Source: Acidobacteriota bacterium (GTDB lineage Bacteria; Acidobacteriota; Terriglobia; Acidiferrales; UBA7541). Taken from it: a stretch of DNA of 15,528 bases. Below the pieces are notes generated by a model, which saw nothing but the letters and a program-made list of their open reading frames with translations, was not told where the DNA came from and ran no database searches. The translations under genes were made by a program, and so were the position numbers. Each line of letters opens with the position of its first letter. Position 1 is the first letter of the stretch. Positions 1 through 8,247 of this stretch are shown one piece after another. Location of the stretch: contig QHZC01000318.1 in assembly GCA_003224515.1 (NCBI GenBank), positions 1 to 15,528 of the forward strand, in the 5' to 3' direction.

Positions 1-116
1 CGGAGCAGCAGGTTGAACGTCAGTGCGAGCTGTCTCAAACTGCGAATGTTTTCAACGCGCGGATGGAATTTTTGCGTAGCACAGGTAGAGATTTCAATTA
101 CCGAGGCTGCTTCTGA
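1..116 (+). CDS. 3' end of an unidentified gene running in from the left edge
   Basis: From base 3 an open frame reads 37 codons and stops at TGA 114-116. It ends in a peptide containing VFNARMEFLRSTG and finishing NYRGCF. The composition (charged, hydrophilic, no stops) is protein-like, and its stop faces the end of the minus-strand gene at 194, giving a sensible convergent arrangement. A small 6-bp stem (CTCTTC 176-181 with GAAGAG 188-193) lies between the two stops. The start is outside the window and no family is recognisable from so short a tail, so chance openness cannot be excluded. Confidence 0.35.
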   Translation, partial: EQQVERQCELSQTANVFNARMEFLRSTGRDFNYRGCF

Positions 117-193
117 GCAATCGCATCGTATTTCGGTCGGATCGGCTACTTCACTGAGTGGCTGTCTTTGCCGTTCTCTTCCTCGGTGAAGAG

Positions 194-679
194 CTACGGT
201 TTTGCGATTAGCACCATGCCTGCGGCGGCAGCGCGCCAGCGCCCACCTTGCTTAACAAAAACGCGGATTACACGGTGAGGGCCGTTATCGGTTCTCGAAC
301 CGCCCCGCCACTGGAGGGTCGTTGTGTCCGTCAGGAAAACTACATCTGGGGAGACGTATCGCACCTGGATGTCATCAGGATGGATTTCTACAAGTTCTCC
401 CTTGGGGTTTTTGATCTGATCGATCTGCTGTTGCTTGTTAACGATCTCGCCGCCAGCATGGACCTCCACGAAGCCATCTGCGAATAGCCACGTCATGGTA
501 GAGGTATCGCGGTTGTGTGCAGCATCCAACCACACGTGGTCGAGTACCGAAACTGTCTCAGTAATGTTCTCGCCAGAGCTGCCAGCGCGTTTAGGTCTCT
601 GGGCGCTTTGTCCAAGGGCCATTGATAACGAGGCGGCCGTTACCACAGCACCGAGGAACACTATCCGTAAGTATCGCAT
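194..679 (-). CDS. Exported NTF2-like / DUF4440-type protein (second of a tandem pair)
   Basis: The product is 161 residues if translation starts at the ATG at 679, which is preceded by a GGGAG ribosome-binding sequence about 7 bases upstream. A longer in-frame start at 721 has no such site and would put 14 extra residues before the signal peptide. The N-terminus (MRYLRIVFLGAVVTAA, then ALGQ) is a signal peptide. The rest has the NTF2-like cone-fold pattern seen in DUF4440/SnoaL-type proteins: HVWLDAAHNRD early, FADGFVEVHAGGE in the middle, PDDIQVRY, then a C-terminal strand HRVIRVFVKQGGRWRAAA. The family binds small ligands or has lost catalysis; no active site can be assigned. It lies 38 bases after the paralogue at 718-1189 and is probably co-transcribed from the promoter upstream of 2295. 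Confidence 0.75.
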   Translation of the reverse strand: MRYLRIVFLGAVVTAASLSMALGQSAQRPKRAGSSGENITETVSVLDHVWLDAAHNRDTSTMTWLFADGFVEVHAGGEIVNKQQQIDQIKNPKGELVEIHPDDIQVRYVSPDVVFLTDTTTLQWRGGSRTDNGPHRVIRVFVKQGGRWRAAAAGMVLIAKP

Positions 680-717
680 TGTCCGGCTCCCGTTTGTGAA
701 ATTTCCCAGCAGGTAGA

Positions 718-1189
718 TCACCCCATCTTATTCATAACTACCCCAGCGGCACGCCAAGTGCCGTTCTGTTTGATAATGACGCGGAATACGCGATATTGAC
801 CGTCCATAGTATTGCCTTTGCTGTCGTGCCCCTTAATCGTCGTGCGGTCGGTCAAAACAGCAACATCTCCGAACAAGTGCACTTGAATATCATCAGGAGT
901 AAGGACTTGAAGCGTAGGCCGATCTGCGGCAGAGCCCAATATGCCCAGCCACTGTTTTTTTGTCAGCATTTGGCCATCGGCCAGAACCAGAACATAGCTA
1001 TCCGCAAAGAATTTTTCACAATACGCCACATTCGTAGCGCCTTTCGGCATCCAGCCACTTGTGATCGATCTGTTTCAACTGCTCCTCTGACCCCGTACCA
1101 ATTCCAGCCGTCGCTTTTTTTGCCGTCTGACCAGAAGCAAACGGCACGAGCGAGATGCATGCGAGTGCTGTGAATATCAGGTATTTCAT
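718..1189 (-). pseudogene. Exported NTF2-like / DUF4440-type protein, frameshifted
   Basis: The start is the ATG at 1189 with GGAG about 8 bases upstream. The first frame encodes a signal peptide (MKYLIFTALACISLVPFASG) and the family opening QIDHKWLDAE, then runs out of frame to a stop at 1016-1018. From about 1041-1050 the next frame continues the same fold: YCEKFFADSYVLVLADGQ, PDDIQVHLFGDVAVLTD, YRVFRVIIKQNGTWRAAG, stopping at 718. Joining the frames gives about 156 residues, matching the neighbour at 194-679 in length and order of motifs, so the two are tandem paralogues. The defect is one extra base or two missing bases in GATGCCGAAAGGCGC. It is either a real inactivating mutation or a sequencing error. 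The gene lies 74 bases after the lactonase gene. Confidence 0.75.
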
Positions 1190-1263
1190 CGCTTTATCTC
1201 CAATCGACCGAACTTCTACAAAGATATCGCACGGCCTCCATCGAATCGTGGGAAAGAATCGCC

Positions 1264-2295
1264 CTAGGGCCGAATGCCAGCAATATGCAGCTTCACTCGA
1301 TAAAGTCCGGTGCGAGCCGTCATATACAGTGTCTTGCCATCGGCGTCTCCCCACGCCAGGTTAGCAGGATCTTCGGCGGGTTTGATGGTACCTAGATGCT
1401 TGCCTTCGGGAGAAAGAATCCACACTCCACCCGGCCCGACTCCATAGATGTTTCCTTTTTGGTCCAGTTTCATGCCGTCCGGCACGCCCTCATCTTTGCT
1501 CGTGCCCATATCAAAAAAGACTTTGCCATTCCTGATACTGCCGTCTGCCTGAACGTCGAACCGCCAGTACGTCTTCGCAAAAGAATCGTCGACGTAGAGA
1601 TATTTTTCGTCCGGCGAAAACGCGATTCCATTGGGAGCTTTGAGATCTTTGGAGAGAAGCTCCAACCTGCCATTCGACCAGCGGTAAACGCCATCAAAGG
1701 GCAATTGCTTTTGGGGATCCTGGTCCAATTTGGGCAATCCAAACGGCGGGTCTGTAAAGTAAAGCGAGCCGTCGGATTTGTAGACCAGGTCATTCGGGCT
1801 GTTTAGCCGCTTACCTTCATATTTGTCGGCAATAACGGTGCGCTCGCCGTCTTTTTCCAGGCGCACGACGGCCCTGTTTCCATGCTGGCAAAAAGTAACC
1901 CGTTCGTCTTGATCGAGGGTGATGCCATTGGAGCCGATCAACGTCACCTCTGCGTGACCATTATTGATTTTGTAACCTGCGTTAACGGGGTTTATACCTG
2001 TGAAGCCGCTTTTGGTCAGAAAAACGGAAGTCTTGGTGCCAGGGCTCCACTTATCAATGACGTTTGCGGGAATGTCGCTGAAGAGCAGATAGCCAGGATT
2101 CGTGCTGTGCACCCAAACGGGCCCTTCAAGAAAACCGAAACCATCCGCCACTTTTTCCACGCGCGCATTGGCAGGAACGATCGCGTCGAGCGCCGCATCA
2201 ATTTTCACGATCTGTCCGGCGTCTTGGGCGCACAGCCATACACCCGAGAGCAGCACGAGAATCCCAGCCGTCAGCATTAACACATGCTTGCGCAT
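1264..2295 (-). CDS. Secreted SMP-30/gluconolactonase/LRE-type lactonase
   Basis: The 343-residue product has a signal peptide (MRKHVLMLTAGILVLLSGVW, ending near CAQ) and a full six-bladed SMP-30 propeller. Family landmarks: FLEGPVW with E57, the usual metal-binding glutamate; SPNDL with N168 and APNG with N222; and VPDGM with D273, matching the aspartate ligand of SMP-30. It ends in WGDADGKTLYMTARTGLYRV, the typical closing blade. These enzymes hydrolyse sugar lactones or related cyclic esters using a divalent metal; the substrate cannot be read from sequence. Export implies action in the periplasm or outside the cell. The start at 2295 is decided by an excellent GAGGAGG site at 2302-2308. 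It is the first gene of a minus-strand run with two NTF2-like genes and is divergent from the TonB-dependent receptor. Confidence 0.92.
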   Translation of the reverse strand: MRKHVLMLTAGILVLLSGVWLCAQDAGQIVKIDAALDAIVPANARVEKVADGFGFLEGPVWVHSTNPGYLLFSDIPANVIDKWSPGTKTSVFLTKSGFTGINPVNAGYKINNGHAEVTLIGSNGITLDQDERVTFCQHGNRAVVRLEKDGERTVIADKYEGKRLNSPNDLVYKSDGSLYFTDPPFGLPKLDQDPQKQLPFDGVYRWSNGRLELLSKDLKAPNGIAFSPDEKYLYVDDSFAKTYWRFDVQADGSIRNGKVFFDMGTSKDEGVPDGMKLDQKGNIYGVGPGGVWILSPEGKHLGTIKPAEDPANLAWGDADGKTLYMTARTGLYRVKLHIAGIRP

Positions 2296-2319
2296 AACCG
2301 ATCCTCCTCGACAGGGCGT

Positions 2320-2347
2320 ATAATACGCTGCGTTCTCGAACTGTCAA
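2320..2347 (-). promoter_or_regulatory. Sigma-70-type promoter for the lactonase operon
   Basis: Read on the minus strand, a perfect -35 TTGACA (2342-2347) is followed after 16 bases by TATTAT (2320-2325). The predicted start would leave a short leader that contains only the ribosome-binding site before the ATG at 2295. The spacer holds a small inverted repeat, GTTC-TC-GAAC (2332-2341), which could be an operator, but it is too short to claim. Confidence 0.55.
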
Positions 2348-2407
2348 TGAACTCTCACGCCGTTCTAATATTTCGGACGCGTTTGCCTTAATTTCCGTCC
2401 GTTTCTC

Positions 2408-2436
2408 TTGACACTCATTCTCTTAGGGACAATAGT
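2408..2436 (+). promoter_or_regulatory. Possible promoter for the TonB-dependent receptor
   Basis: A perfect TTGACA (2408-2413) is followed 17 bases later by AATAGT (2431-2436), which matches the -10 consensus at four of six positions. It lies about 70 bases before the receptor start and about 60 bases from the oppositely directed lactonase promoter, so the two transcription units could share regulation. Confidence 0.35.
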
Positions 2437-2508
2437 AGCGGCGCATTACGGGTTCTTGTGCACTAGAGGCCATTCCTGGTCGCTCACAAAGATCGGAGGA
2501 TAACGCAA

Positions 2509-5500
2509 ATGGCATTCGGGCCCTTATCGAGAAGTGCCTTTAGGTTAGTAGTGGCTTTGCTGGTGATCGGTTCTTTCGCTGCTGCACGTCTACACGGCCA
2601 AGCGGTCGGGGCGACCCTTTCGGGCACAATCACGGATTCATCGGGAGGTGTAATTGCGAACGCTGAAGTGGCGATATTGAATACGGCCACTGGAGAAACA
2701 CGAGCCGTAAACACAAACGCTGAGGGAATCTACTCAGCGCCGAATCTGATTCCCGGGAACTATAGCGTTACGGTTTCTGCGACAGGCTTTTCGAAAGCGG
2801 TCCAAAGCGGGATCACACTCACGGTTGGCGGGTCGCAGACCCTAAATGTCACGTTGAAAGTGGGCGAATCAACACAAACGGTTCAGGTTGCTGCTGAAGC
2901 CCCGACAGTTAATCTAACCAACGCCGAGATCGGATCCATTACCGATGAGACGACGATCAAGGAACTTCCTCTGAATGGCCGTTCTTGGAGCGATCTCGCA
3001 AACCTTCAACCCGGTGTTTACCAGCTCCATACTCAGCCTGACGTGCAGAGCCGCGACCGCTTCACGCGTGGTTACGGACTGCAGGAGTCGATCTCCGGAG
3101 CTCGTCCACAGCAGAACAATTATCGCGTGGATGGCATCAGCATCAACGACCCGGCAAATGGCGGTCCTGGCAACGTGCTGGGTACTAATGCGGGCGTCGA
3201 TGCGATCGCGGAATTCTCGGTTTTGACCACCAACTACTCCACCGAATATGGCAGAGCGTCTGGCGGTATCATCAACGCGACGACAAAGTCGGGTACGAAT
3301 CAGTTTCATGGGGCCGTTTACGAGTTCCTGCGCAACAGCTGGTTCGACGCACCGAACTACTGGGACGCTAAAGATGCCAACGGCAACTACATCGTTCCAG
3401 AGTTCCGGCGGAATGAATTTGGTGTTGATGCGGGAGGCCCAATCATAAAGAACAAGACGTTCATTTTTGGCGATTACGAAGGACTGCGCCAGACGAAGGG
3501 CTTGTCCTACGGCAGTCCCATTCCGTCAGCGACTTATCTCGCCGCAAATCCCGCCTCGCCACTGATCCAGCCCTACCTAAGCGCTTTTTTCCCGCTCGAC
3601 GGAATGCTCAATGGCAAGCAGGTTTGCCAGATTCAGCCGGGCTCAGTCACCACGAACTTCTGTGTATTCGGAGCGAATCAGGTCAGCAATGAGGATTACT
3701 ACATCATTCGAGGCGATCACAAAATCTCTGATGCCGATACTCTGAGCGCCACTTTTTACCGGGATAAAGCCAACACCAACACGCCCGACGAGTACAACAA
3801 CAAAATCGTGGAGACGGCAACTAGCAGCACGTTTGCAACCATTGCTGAAACCCATAGTTTCGGCTCGAATCTCGTCAATTCAGCTCGGTTCGGATTCCAC
3901 AGGGATTTCCAGGGCGGGCCGGCGGGTGCCATTGCAGTTAATCCGGCGACCTCCGACACCACTTTCGGCGCGTTCCCGGGATTCGATGCCCCACAGGTAT
4001 TCATCGGCGGCAACGCAGTATTTACGGGCGGCCTGACGTCGGATAACCCTCAAAGGAATAACTGGAATACTTTCCAATTCTACAACGACGCTTTCTTGAC
4101 CAAGGGCAAACATGCGCTCAAGTTCGGATTCAGCGTAGAACGCGACCAGCTCAACGTGCTTCGGTCGCCCCGTCCAGGCGCCATCTTCCAATTCACGAAT
4201 ATGGCTGCGTTCCTAAACGACTGTGGCGGAACCGTTACACCGGGCTGTTCAGGCGTTGCCGCAACCCAGAAGGTTTCAACAGACCTGCCGGGATTGACAG
4301 CCCCTTCAGAACCCCGACAAAGCATGTTCGGCGTCTACGTTGAGGACGATTGGAAGTTCCGTCCGAATCTGACCTTGAACTTGGGGCTGCGGTATGAGCC
4401 GACAACGGTTCCAACCGATCCCCTGGGGAGAAACGCCACACTACCAACCATCTATGACACTACGGGCAATCAGCTTCCCATGTGCGGAAAGCAATTCACC
4501 AATGCCGCCGGTAGCGTCATTTGCAACGCGCAGACCAATGGACTTTTCAGGAACAACAACCTGCACAATTTCGATCCACGTGTAGGGTTTGCCTGGGACC
4601 CGCAAAATAATGGGAAAATGTCTATTCGGGGTGGCTTTGGGTTCTACGACCAACTGCCTTTGATCGCATTCACTGGAAGTACCGCCAACAGCCAGACATA
4701 CCCATTCCTGCTCGCTGGCAGCAGCGGCAACCTTGCGTCTGGTTCTTTCGGTGAAATCGGGACTTACCCGGCCAGTTGTGCAGGGCCGCTGCTTCCTATG
4801 GCATGCCAGGTCAGCCCGGGAACTGTCAAAGGGAGTCGCGCAGCTTTTATCGATCAGGATCCAAAACGAGCCTACGTGATGCAGTGGAATTTGGACATCC
4901 AACGCCAACTCCTACCGAACCTGACGGCCATGATCGGTTATGTGGGTTCGCACGGGGTGCGCGGGACGACGCAAGTCGATGACGTCAACATCGTGCTCCC
5001 AATTTATACTCCGCTCGGATATCTCTGGCCGTGCGATAACATTGCGACTGGCACAGTGCTTCCCCCGGGCGGAAATATCAGCCAATGCCCGGGCCTCGGC
5101 TCCGGAACAATACTCAACCAGACCGTGGGACGCCTTCCTTCTACTTTCTTCAGGAACTCATCGGTCTACCACGGTTTGGAGGTACAGCTGAATAAGCGGA
5201 TGAGCCACGGTTTCCAAGTGACAGGTTCTTTCACTTGGCAGAAGTCGATTGATACGGCATCCGGCGCCGTCATTTCGGATTCGGTCATCACGGCGATCTC
5301 CAGCTTGAACTGGTTCGATCCTCGGTTGACCCGAGGCGTCTCCGATTTCAATGATCCAAAGGTGTTGTCCATCAACGGCGTCTGGAATATACCGACGGTC
5401 AAGACGTTGCATGGATTCACCGGCGGTATTGTGAATGGCTGGCAGGTAAACGGCATCTTCCAGGCCTCGGCAGGTCAGCCGTTCTCGGCGATTCTGGCCG

Positions 5501-6024
5501 GCGATGTTCTCGGCCTGAACAATACTGACTCATTCGCTTACCCGAATCGTCTCACGGGACCCGGCTGCGACAGTCTCACGAATCCGGGGAACATTGCCAA
5601 TTACGTGAAACTCCAATGCTTTCAGATCCCGGCTCCAGTGGTGTATCAGGGGCATAACTACATTCCGCTTGGCAATGCCGGGCGCAATATCATGACCGGT
5701 CCCGGCCTAGCGACCTTCGACCTTTCGTTCGAAAAGAACACGCCGGTGGCGCGCGTCTCTGAAACGTTCAACATCAAGCTCAGAGTAGACGTGTTCAATC
5801 TCTTTAATCGCGCCAACTTCAATCCGCCCGTTCAAAATGAATTCCTGTTTGACCCAACAACCGTAACGCCCGGTTTTATGCCTGCGCCGGGACCGTCTGG
5901 GCCGTGTCCATCTGCAGGTGATTCCACGAGCGGCTGCGTAGGATCTGCTGGTGCCCTTTCCAGCGCTGACCGCACGGCCACCGAATCACGGCAGATGCAG
6001 CTCTCAATTAAGTTCATCTGGTGA
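2509..6024 (+). CDS. TonB-dependent receptor with N-terminal carboxypeptidase-regulatory-like domain
   Basis: The 1171-residue outer-membrane protein starts at ATG 2509, after GGAGGA at 2495-2500. In order it has a signal peptide (to about residue 31, ending near LHGQ); a carboxypeptidase-regulatory-like/Ig-type domain (about 33-118: GTITDSSGGVIANAEVAILN, then SAPNLIPGNYSVTVSATGF); a plug domain (about 130-260, with IKELPLNGRSWSDLANLQPG and NYRVDGISINDP); and a long beta-barrel of alternating strands (for example NLTLNLGLRYEP and FRNSSVYHGLEVQLNKRMS). It ends in QMQLSIKFIW with a terminal aromatic residue, as expected for an outer-membrane barrel. This Oar-like class is strongly expanded in Acidobacteriota and is usually linked to uptake or binding of large carbohydrates or other substrates. 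The ligand is unknown. The alpha/beta hydrolase follows 102 bases later, and the secreted lactonase is divergent. Confidence 0.95.
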   Translation: MAFGPLSRSAFRLVVALLVIGSFAAARLHGQAVGATLSGTITDSSGGVIANAEVAILNTATGETRAVNTNAEGIYSAPNLIPGNYSVTVSATGFSKAVQSGITLTVGGSQTLNVTLKVGESTQTVQVAAEAPTVNLTNAEIGSITDETTIKELPLNGRSWSDLANLQPGVYQLHTQPDVQSRDRFTRGYGLQESISGARPQQNNYRVDGISINDPANGGPGNVLGTNAGVDAIAEFSVLTTNYSTEYGRASGGIINATTKSGTNQFHGAVYEFLRNSWFDAPNYWDAKDANGNYIVPEFRRNEFGVDAGGPIIKNKTFIFGDYEGLRQTKGLSYGSPIPSATYLAANPASPLIQPYLSAFFPLDGMLNGKQVCQIQPGSVTTNFCVFGANQVSNEDYYIIRGDHKISDADTLSATFYRDKANTNTPDEYNNKIVETATSSTFATIAETHSFGSNLVNSARFGFHRDFQGGPAGAIAVNPATSDTTFGAFPGFDAPQVFIGGNAVFTGGLTSDNPQRNNWNTFQFYNDAFLTKGKHALKFGFSVERDQLNVLRSPRPGAIFQFTNMAAFLNDCGGTVTPGCSGVAATQKVSTDLPGLTAPSEPRQSMFGVYVEDDWKFRPNLTLNLGLRYEPTTVPTDPLGRNATLPTIYDTTGNQLPMCGKQFTNAAGSVICNAQTNGLFRNNNLHNFDPRVGFAWDPQNNGKMSIRGGFGFYDQLPLIAFTGSTANSQTYPFLLAGSSGNLASGSFGEIGTYPASCAGPLLPMACQVSPGTVKGSRAAFIDQDPKRAYVMQWNLDIQRQLLPNLTAMIGYVGSHGVRGTTQVDDVNIVLPIYTPLGYLWPCDNIATGTVLPPGGNISQCPGLGSGTILNQTVGRLPSTFFRNSSVYHGLEVQLNKRMSHGFQVTGSFTWQKSIDTASGAVISDSVITAISSLNWFDPRLTRGVSDFNDPKVLSINGVWNIPTVKTLHGFTGGIVNGWQVNGIFQASAGQPFSAILAGDVLGLNNTDSFAYPNRLTGPGCDSLTNPGNIANYVKLQCFQIPAPVVYQGHNYIPLGNAGRNIMTGPGLATFDLSFEKNTPVARVSETFNIKLRVDVFNLFNRANFNPPVQNEFLFDPTTVTPGFMPAPGPSGPCPSAGDSTSGCVGSAGALSSADRTATESRQMQLSIKFIW

Positions 6025-6034
6025 TTCCAATCAT

Positions 6035-6066
6035 CCTGGCGCCGGGCCTCCCGCTTGGGCGCCAGG
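6035..6066 (+). terminator. Perfect 9-bp hairpin after the receptor gene
   Basis: CCTGGCGCC (6035-6043) pairs perfectly with GGCGCCAGG (6058-6066) around a 14-base loop, starting 10 bases after the receptor stop codon. No T-run follows, so it is a weak candidate for intrinsic termination. It could instead stabilise the receptor mRNA 3' end or lower expression of the downstream hydrolase within a shared transcript. Confidence 0.4.
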
Positions 6067-6126
6067 GTGAATCTATCGCCGCTAGCAACTTTCGATAAAT
6101 GCAGACCAGGACTTCAGGAGGACTGC

Positions 6127-7107
6127 TTGAGATCCAAGCTGAAGATTATTCTGCTAGTTCTGCTATTTGCACTTGGCGTGGCGACGACCGGTGACGCGGC
6201 CGCAGGTCAGCCTATTGCGTTCACAGAAGGCAACTTCTTTGTCGGTCCGCAACCATTTCCGATGTACGTTGAGTACTTCATTCCCATAAAGCCAACGCAC
6301 GAAACACCCATTGTGCTCATACACGGGTGCTGCACGACGGGGTCTGGCTTTGTGAGCACCCCGGATGGCCGCGAGGGCTGGGCTAAGTACTTCGTCCGGC
6401 ACGGCTGGAAGACTTACGTCGTAGATCAGCCAGGACACGGCCGCTCGCCCATGGCCGAGCAGTATCCAACGATGTCGCTTCAGCGTGCTGTCGACGACAA
6501 TGTGGCTTTACTGAAAAAGATCGGACGCGCAATATTTATCGTACATAGCATCGGCGGAATGATCGGTTGGAAGCTGTGCGACACTGTTCCCGACCAAGTT
6601 GCAGCGGTCATCGGAGTTGCTCCAGTTCCTCCCGCGAACATCCCCAAGGGCAGTTTTCCCGCGGCAACTGCGATCGGACAAAGCTTTGTTACGAGCGGGT
6701 CAGGCCCGTATCTTCCTGAAGACAAACCCGCCTGGTACAAGCTTGAAGTCGCAAAGGAAGCCTTTGCGAGCGCCACTCTTTTTCCGTCCGACGCGATGGA
6801 TCAATATTATGCGACCCTAGTTCCGGAAAGCCCACGCGCTGTCAATGAGCTGATGAACAAAGATGGGATGGGGTTAACGGCCGACCCAAAGAACATCGCG
6901 AATATCCCGAAGCTGATCATCACCGGTGACGAAGATCCACGACATCCTCGTGCTGTGGATGCGGCGACGGCTAAGTTCCTGGGAGCCGAGCATATCTTCC
7001 TGCCGGATGTTGGCTTGCCGGGCCACGGACACCCTATGTATCTGGACAGAGGCAACGAAAAGATCGCTGAGGTGATCCTAGATTGGCTCCATAAGAAGCG
7101 GCTGTAA
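6127..7107 (+). CDS. Exported alpha/beta hydrolase (esterase/lipase-like)
   Basis: The 326-residue protein most likely starts at TTG 6127, because a consensus AGGAGG (6116-6121) sits 5 bases upstream and the resulting N-terminus (MRSKLKIILLVLLFAL, then GDAAAG) is a clean signal peptide. An upstream in-frame TTG at 6055 lies inside a hairpin and lacks a site. The fold is the alpha/beta-hydrolase type: oxyanion-region motif VLIHGCCTTGSGF (about residues 63-75), YVVDQPGHGRS (about 97-107), nucleophile elbow VHSIGG with Ser141, acid candidate in ITGDEDPRHP (Asp268 or nearby), and catalytic His in LPGHGHPM (300 or 302). The elbow has Val where the usual G-x-S-x-G has its first Gly. The reaction is ester-type hydrolysis, substrate unknown. 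It lies 102 bases downstream of the receptor, which suggests processing of the imported or surface-bound substrate. Confidence 0.88.
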   Translation: MRSKLKIILLVLLFALGVATTGDAAAGQPIAFTEGNFFVGPQPFPMYVEYFIPIKPTHETPIVLIHGCCTTGSGFVSTPDGREGWAKYFVRHGWKTYVVDQPGHGRSPMAEQYPTMSLQRAVDDNVALLKKIGRAIFIVHSIGGMIGWKLCDTVPDQVAAVIGVAPVPPANIPKGSFPAATAIGQSFVTSGSGPYLPEDKPAWYKLEVAKEAFASATLFPSDAMDQYYATLVPESPRAVNELMNKDGMGLTADPKNIANIPKLIITGDEDPRHPRAVDAATAKFLGAEHIFLPDVGLPGHGHPMYLDRGNEKIAEVILDWLHKKRL

Positions 7108-7482
7108 TGGCTATTGAAATCGTAAATCGTTCGCTTTGAACCCCAGTGTTTCGCATATCAACGTCGTGCGCTACGGATATGGTGTCTCGCAGGACGGTAT
7201 GGAACAGTTTGTCGTCCTCATCTAAACGATCTTCCAACAGCGCGTAGATGATTTTGTAGAAGTGCGTGCACGTTTCCACAAGTTTCAAAAGACTCAGCGA
7301 GGTGCGCTGCTCGGCTCGTGATAATTCTCCTGATAGCAGACAACAAGCCCATTATGGGTCGCGAACGGATGGATCGCTAACATCTTGGCTGTACTCACAA
7401 CGATGACGGCTGCCGCTCGCGCGTGGGTCGTCTCGTGGATGAGGAAATTGTGAATGGTATCAAAACCAAAAGCGTCAGTATG
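7108..7482 (-). other. Unassigned open frames, possible frameshifted gene remnant
   Basis: No complete gene is visible between the hydrolase and the chimeric glycosyltransferase/kinase frame. Two overlapping minus-strand frames look protein-like. One is open for 62 codons (7482 down to a TGA at 7294-7296), with no start codon near its beginning, and contains NFLIHETTHARAAAV, AKMLAIHPF and VVCYQENYH. The other is open from a TAA just upstream, near 7350, through the hydrolase 3' end, and contains SLLKLVETCTHFYKIIYALL and LDEDDKLFHTVLRD. A switch from the first to the second near 7300 would give one continuous product, so this may be one gene with a frameshift. I do not recognise either sequence; a chance open frame is possible. 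Confidence 0.3.
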
Positions 7483-7488
7483 TCATCC

Positions 7489-8247
7489 CTAGGCCAGATG
7501 GTATTTCAGATTATCGGAGGTTCGAGTAAGCACTGGGAGAATTTTGATCGCTACGTCACGCCCCAGCTTGGTGTCGTGGGCCTGATACACCTCTCCCATG
7601 CCGCCCGCGCCAATTTGCGCAAGTAGTTCGTAGGAACCGACACGGCTGCCAAGCGTGTGAACGGCGCGTGCCGCCTCGGCAGCATCGTCGACTATAAAGC
7701 CGGTAAGGCCATTCTCCACAATTTCAGGAACCGAACCCCGGTTGTATGCGATCACGGGAGTGCCGCAGGCCATCGCTTCGATCAATACGAGACCAAAGGG
7801 CTCAGGCCAATTAATGGGGAATAGAAGAGCGGATGCTGCTCCTAGAAATGCCTCTTTATCGGGATAACCGATTTCGCCGATGAATTCGATAAGGGGATGG
7901 TCGAGCAGAGGTCTGATCACATCATTGAAGTATTGCCGATCTACATTGTCGATCTTGGCGGCTATCTTTAGCTTTTTGCCGGCAAGCTTCGCGATTTCGA
8001 TGGCTTCATCCAGTCCCTTTTCGGGGCACACGCGTCCGAGAAACGCGAGATAACCTTCATCCCGCGGCGAAAATCTGTAACGATCCTTCGGAAGACCATG
8101 ATAAACGGTCCCTTGCCAATTGAGGCCCGCTAAAGGTCTGCGTTGAGAATTGGAAACGGAAACTAGTGGTAGATCCTTAAAAAGCTCAAACAGTGGCCAT
8201 ATCTCAGGCAGATCCAAACGCCCGTGAATAGTGGTTAGACTTACCAG
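7489..8247 (-). pseudogene. Chimera: glycosyltransferase family 4 fragment fused to Ser/Thr kinase N-terminus
   Basis: One open frame carries two unrelated pieces. The first (about 8247 to 7656) is the C-terminal Rossmann half of a GT4 glycosyltransferase: TTIHGRLDLPEIWPLF, RRPLAGLNWQGTVYHGLP, AFLGRVCPEKGLDEAIEIA, and the EX7E-type motif EPFGLVLIE, then GTPVIAYNRGSVPEIVENG. The family's N-terminal half (more than 100 residues) is absent because the frame closes at TAA 8266-8268, and the C-terminal tail is also missing. The second piece (7653-7534) is the start of a bacterial Hanks-type kinase: VGSYELLAQIGAGGMGEVYQ with the glycine loop and DVAIKILP with the ATP-binding lysine. It is then lost to a tail ending at TAG 7489-7491, with no catalytic loop. 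Neither half can be functional alone. This is a rearrangement scar or an assembly chimera. Confidence 0.85.

Noticed and set aside
2332..2341. GTTC-TC-GAAC inverted repeat in the lactonase promoter spacer, considered as a LexA-like or other operator
   Set aside because: Four-base arms are expected often by chance; no second copy was found near the divergent promoter.
7389..7420. AKMLAIHPFATHNGL as a continuation of the kinase (alpha-C region AKMLASLNHPNI-type)
   Set aside because: Similar by eye, but the spacing from the glycine loop is about twice that expected, the frame differs and the sequence before it does not match a kinase.
7294..7482. Zinc metallopeptidase based on HETTH
   Set aside because: The motif alone is short, there is no third ligand or family context, and the frame has no start; kept only as an unassigned open frame.
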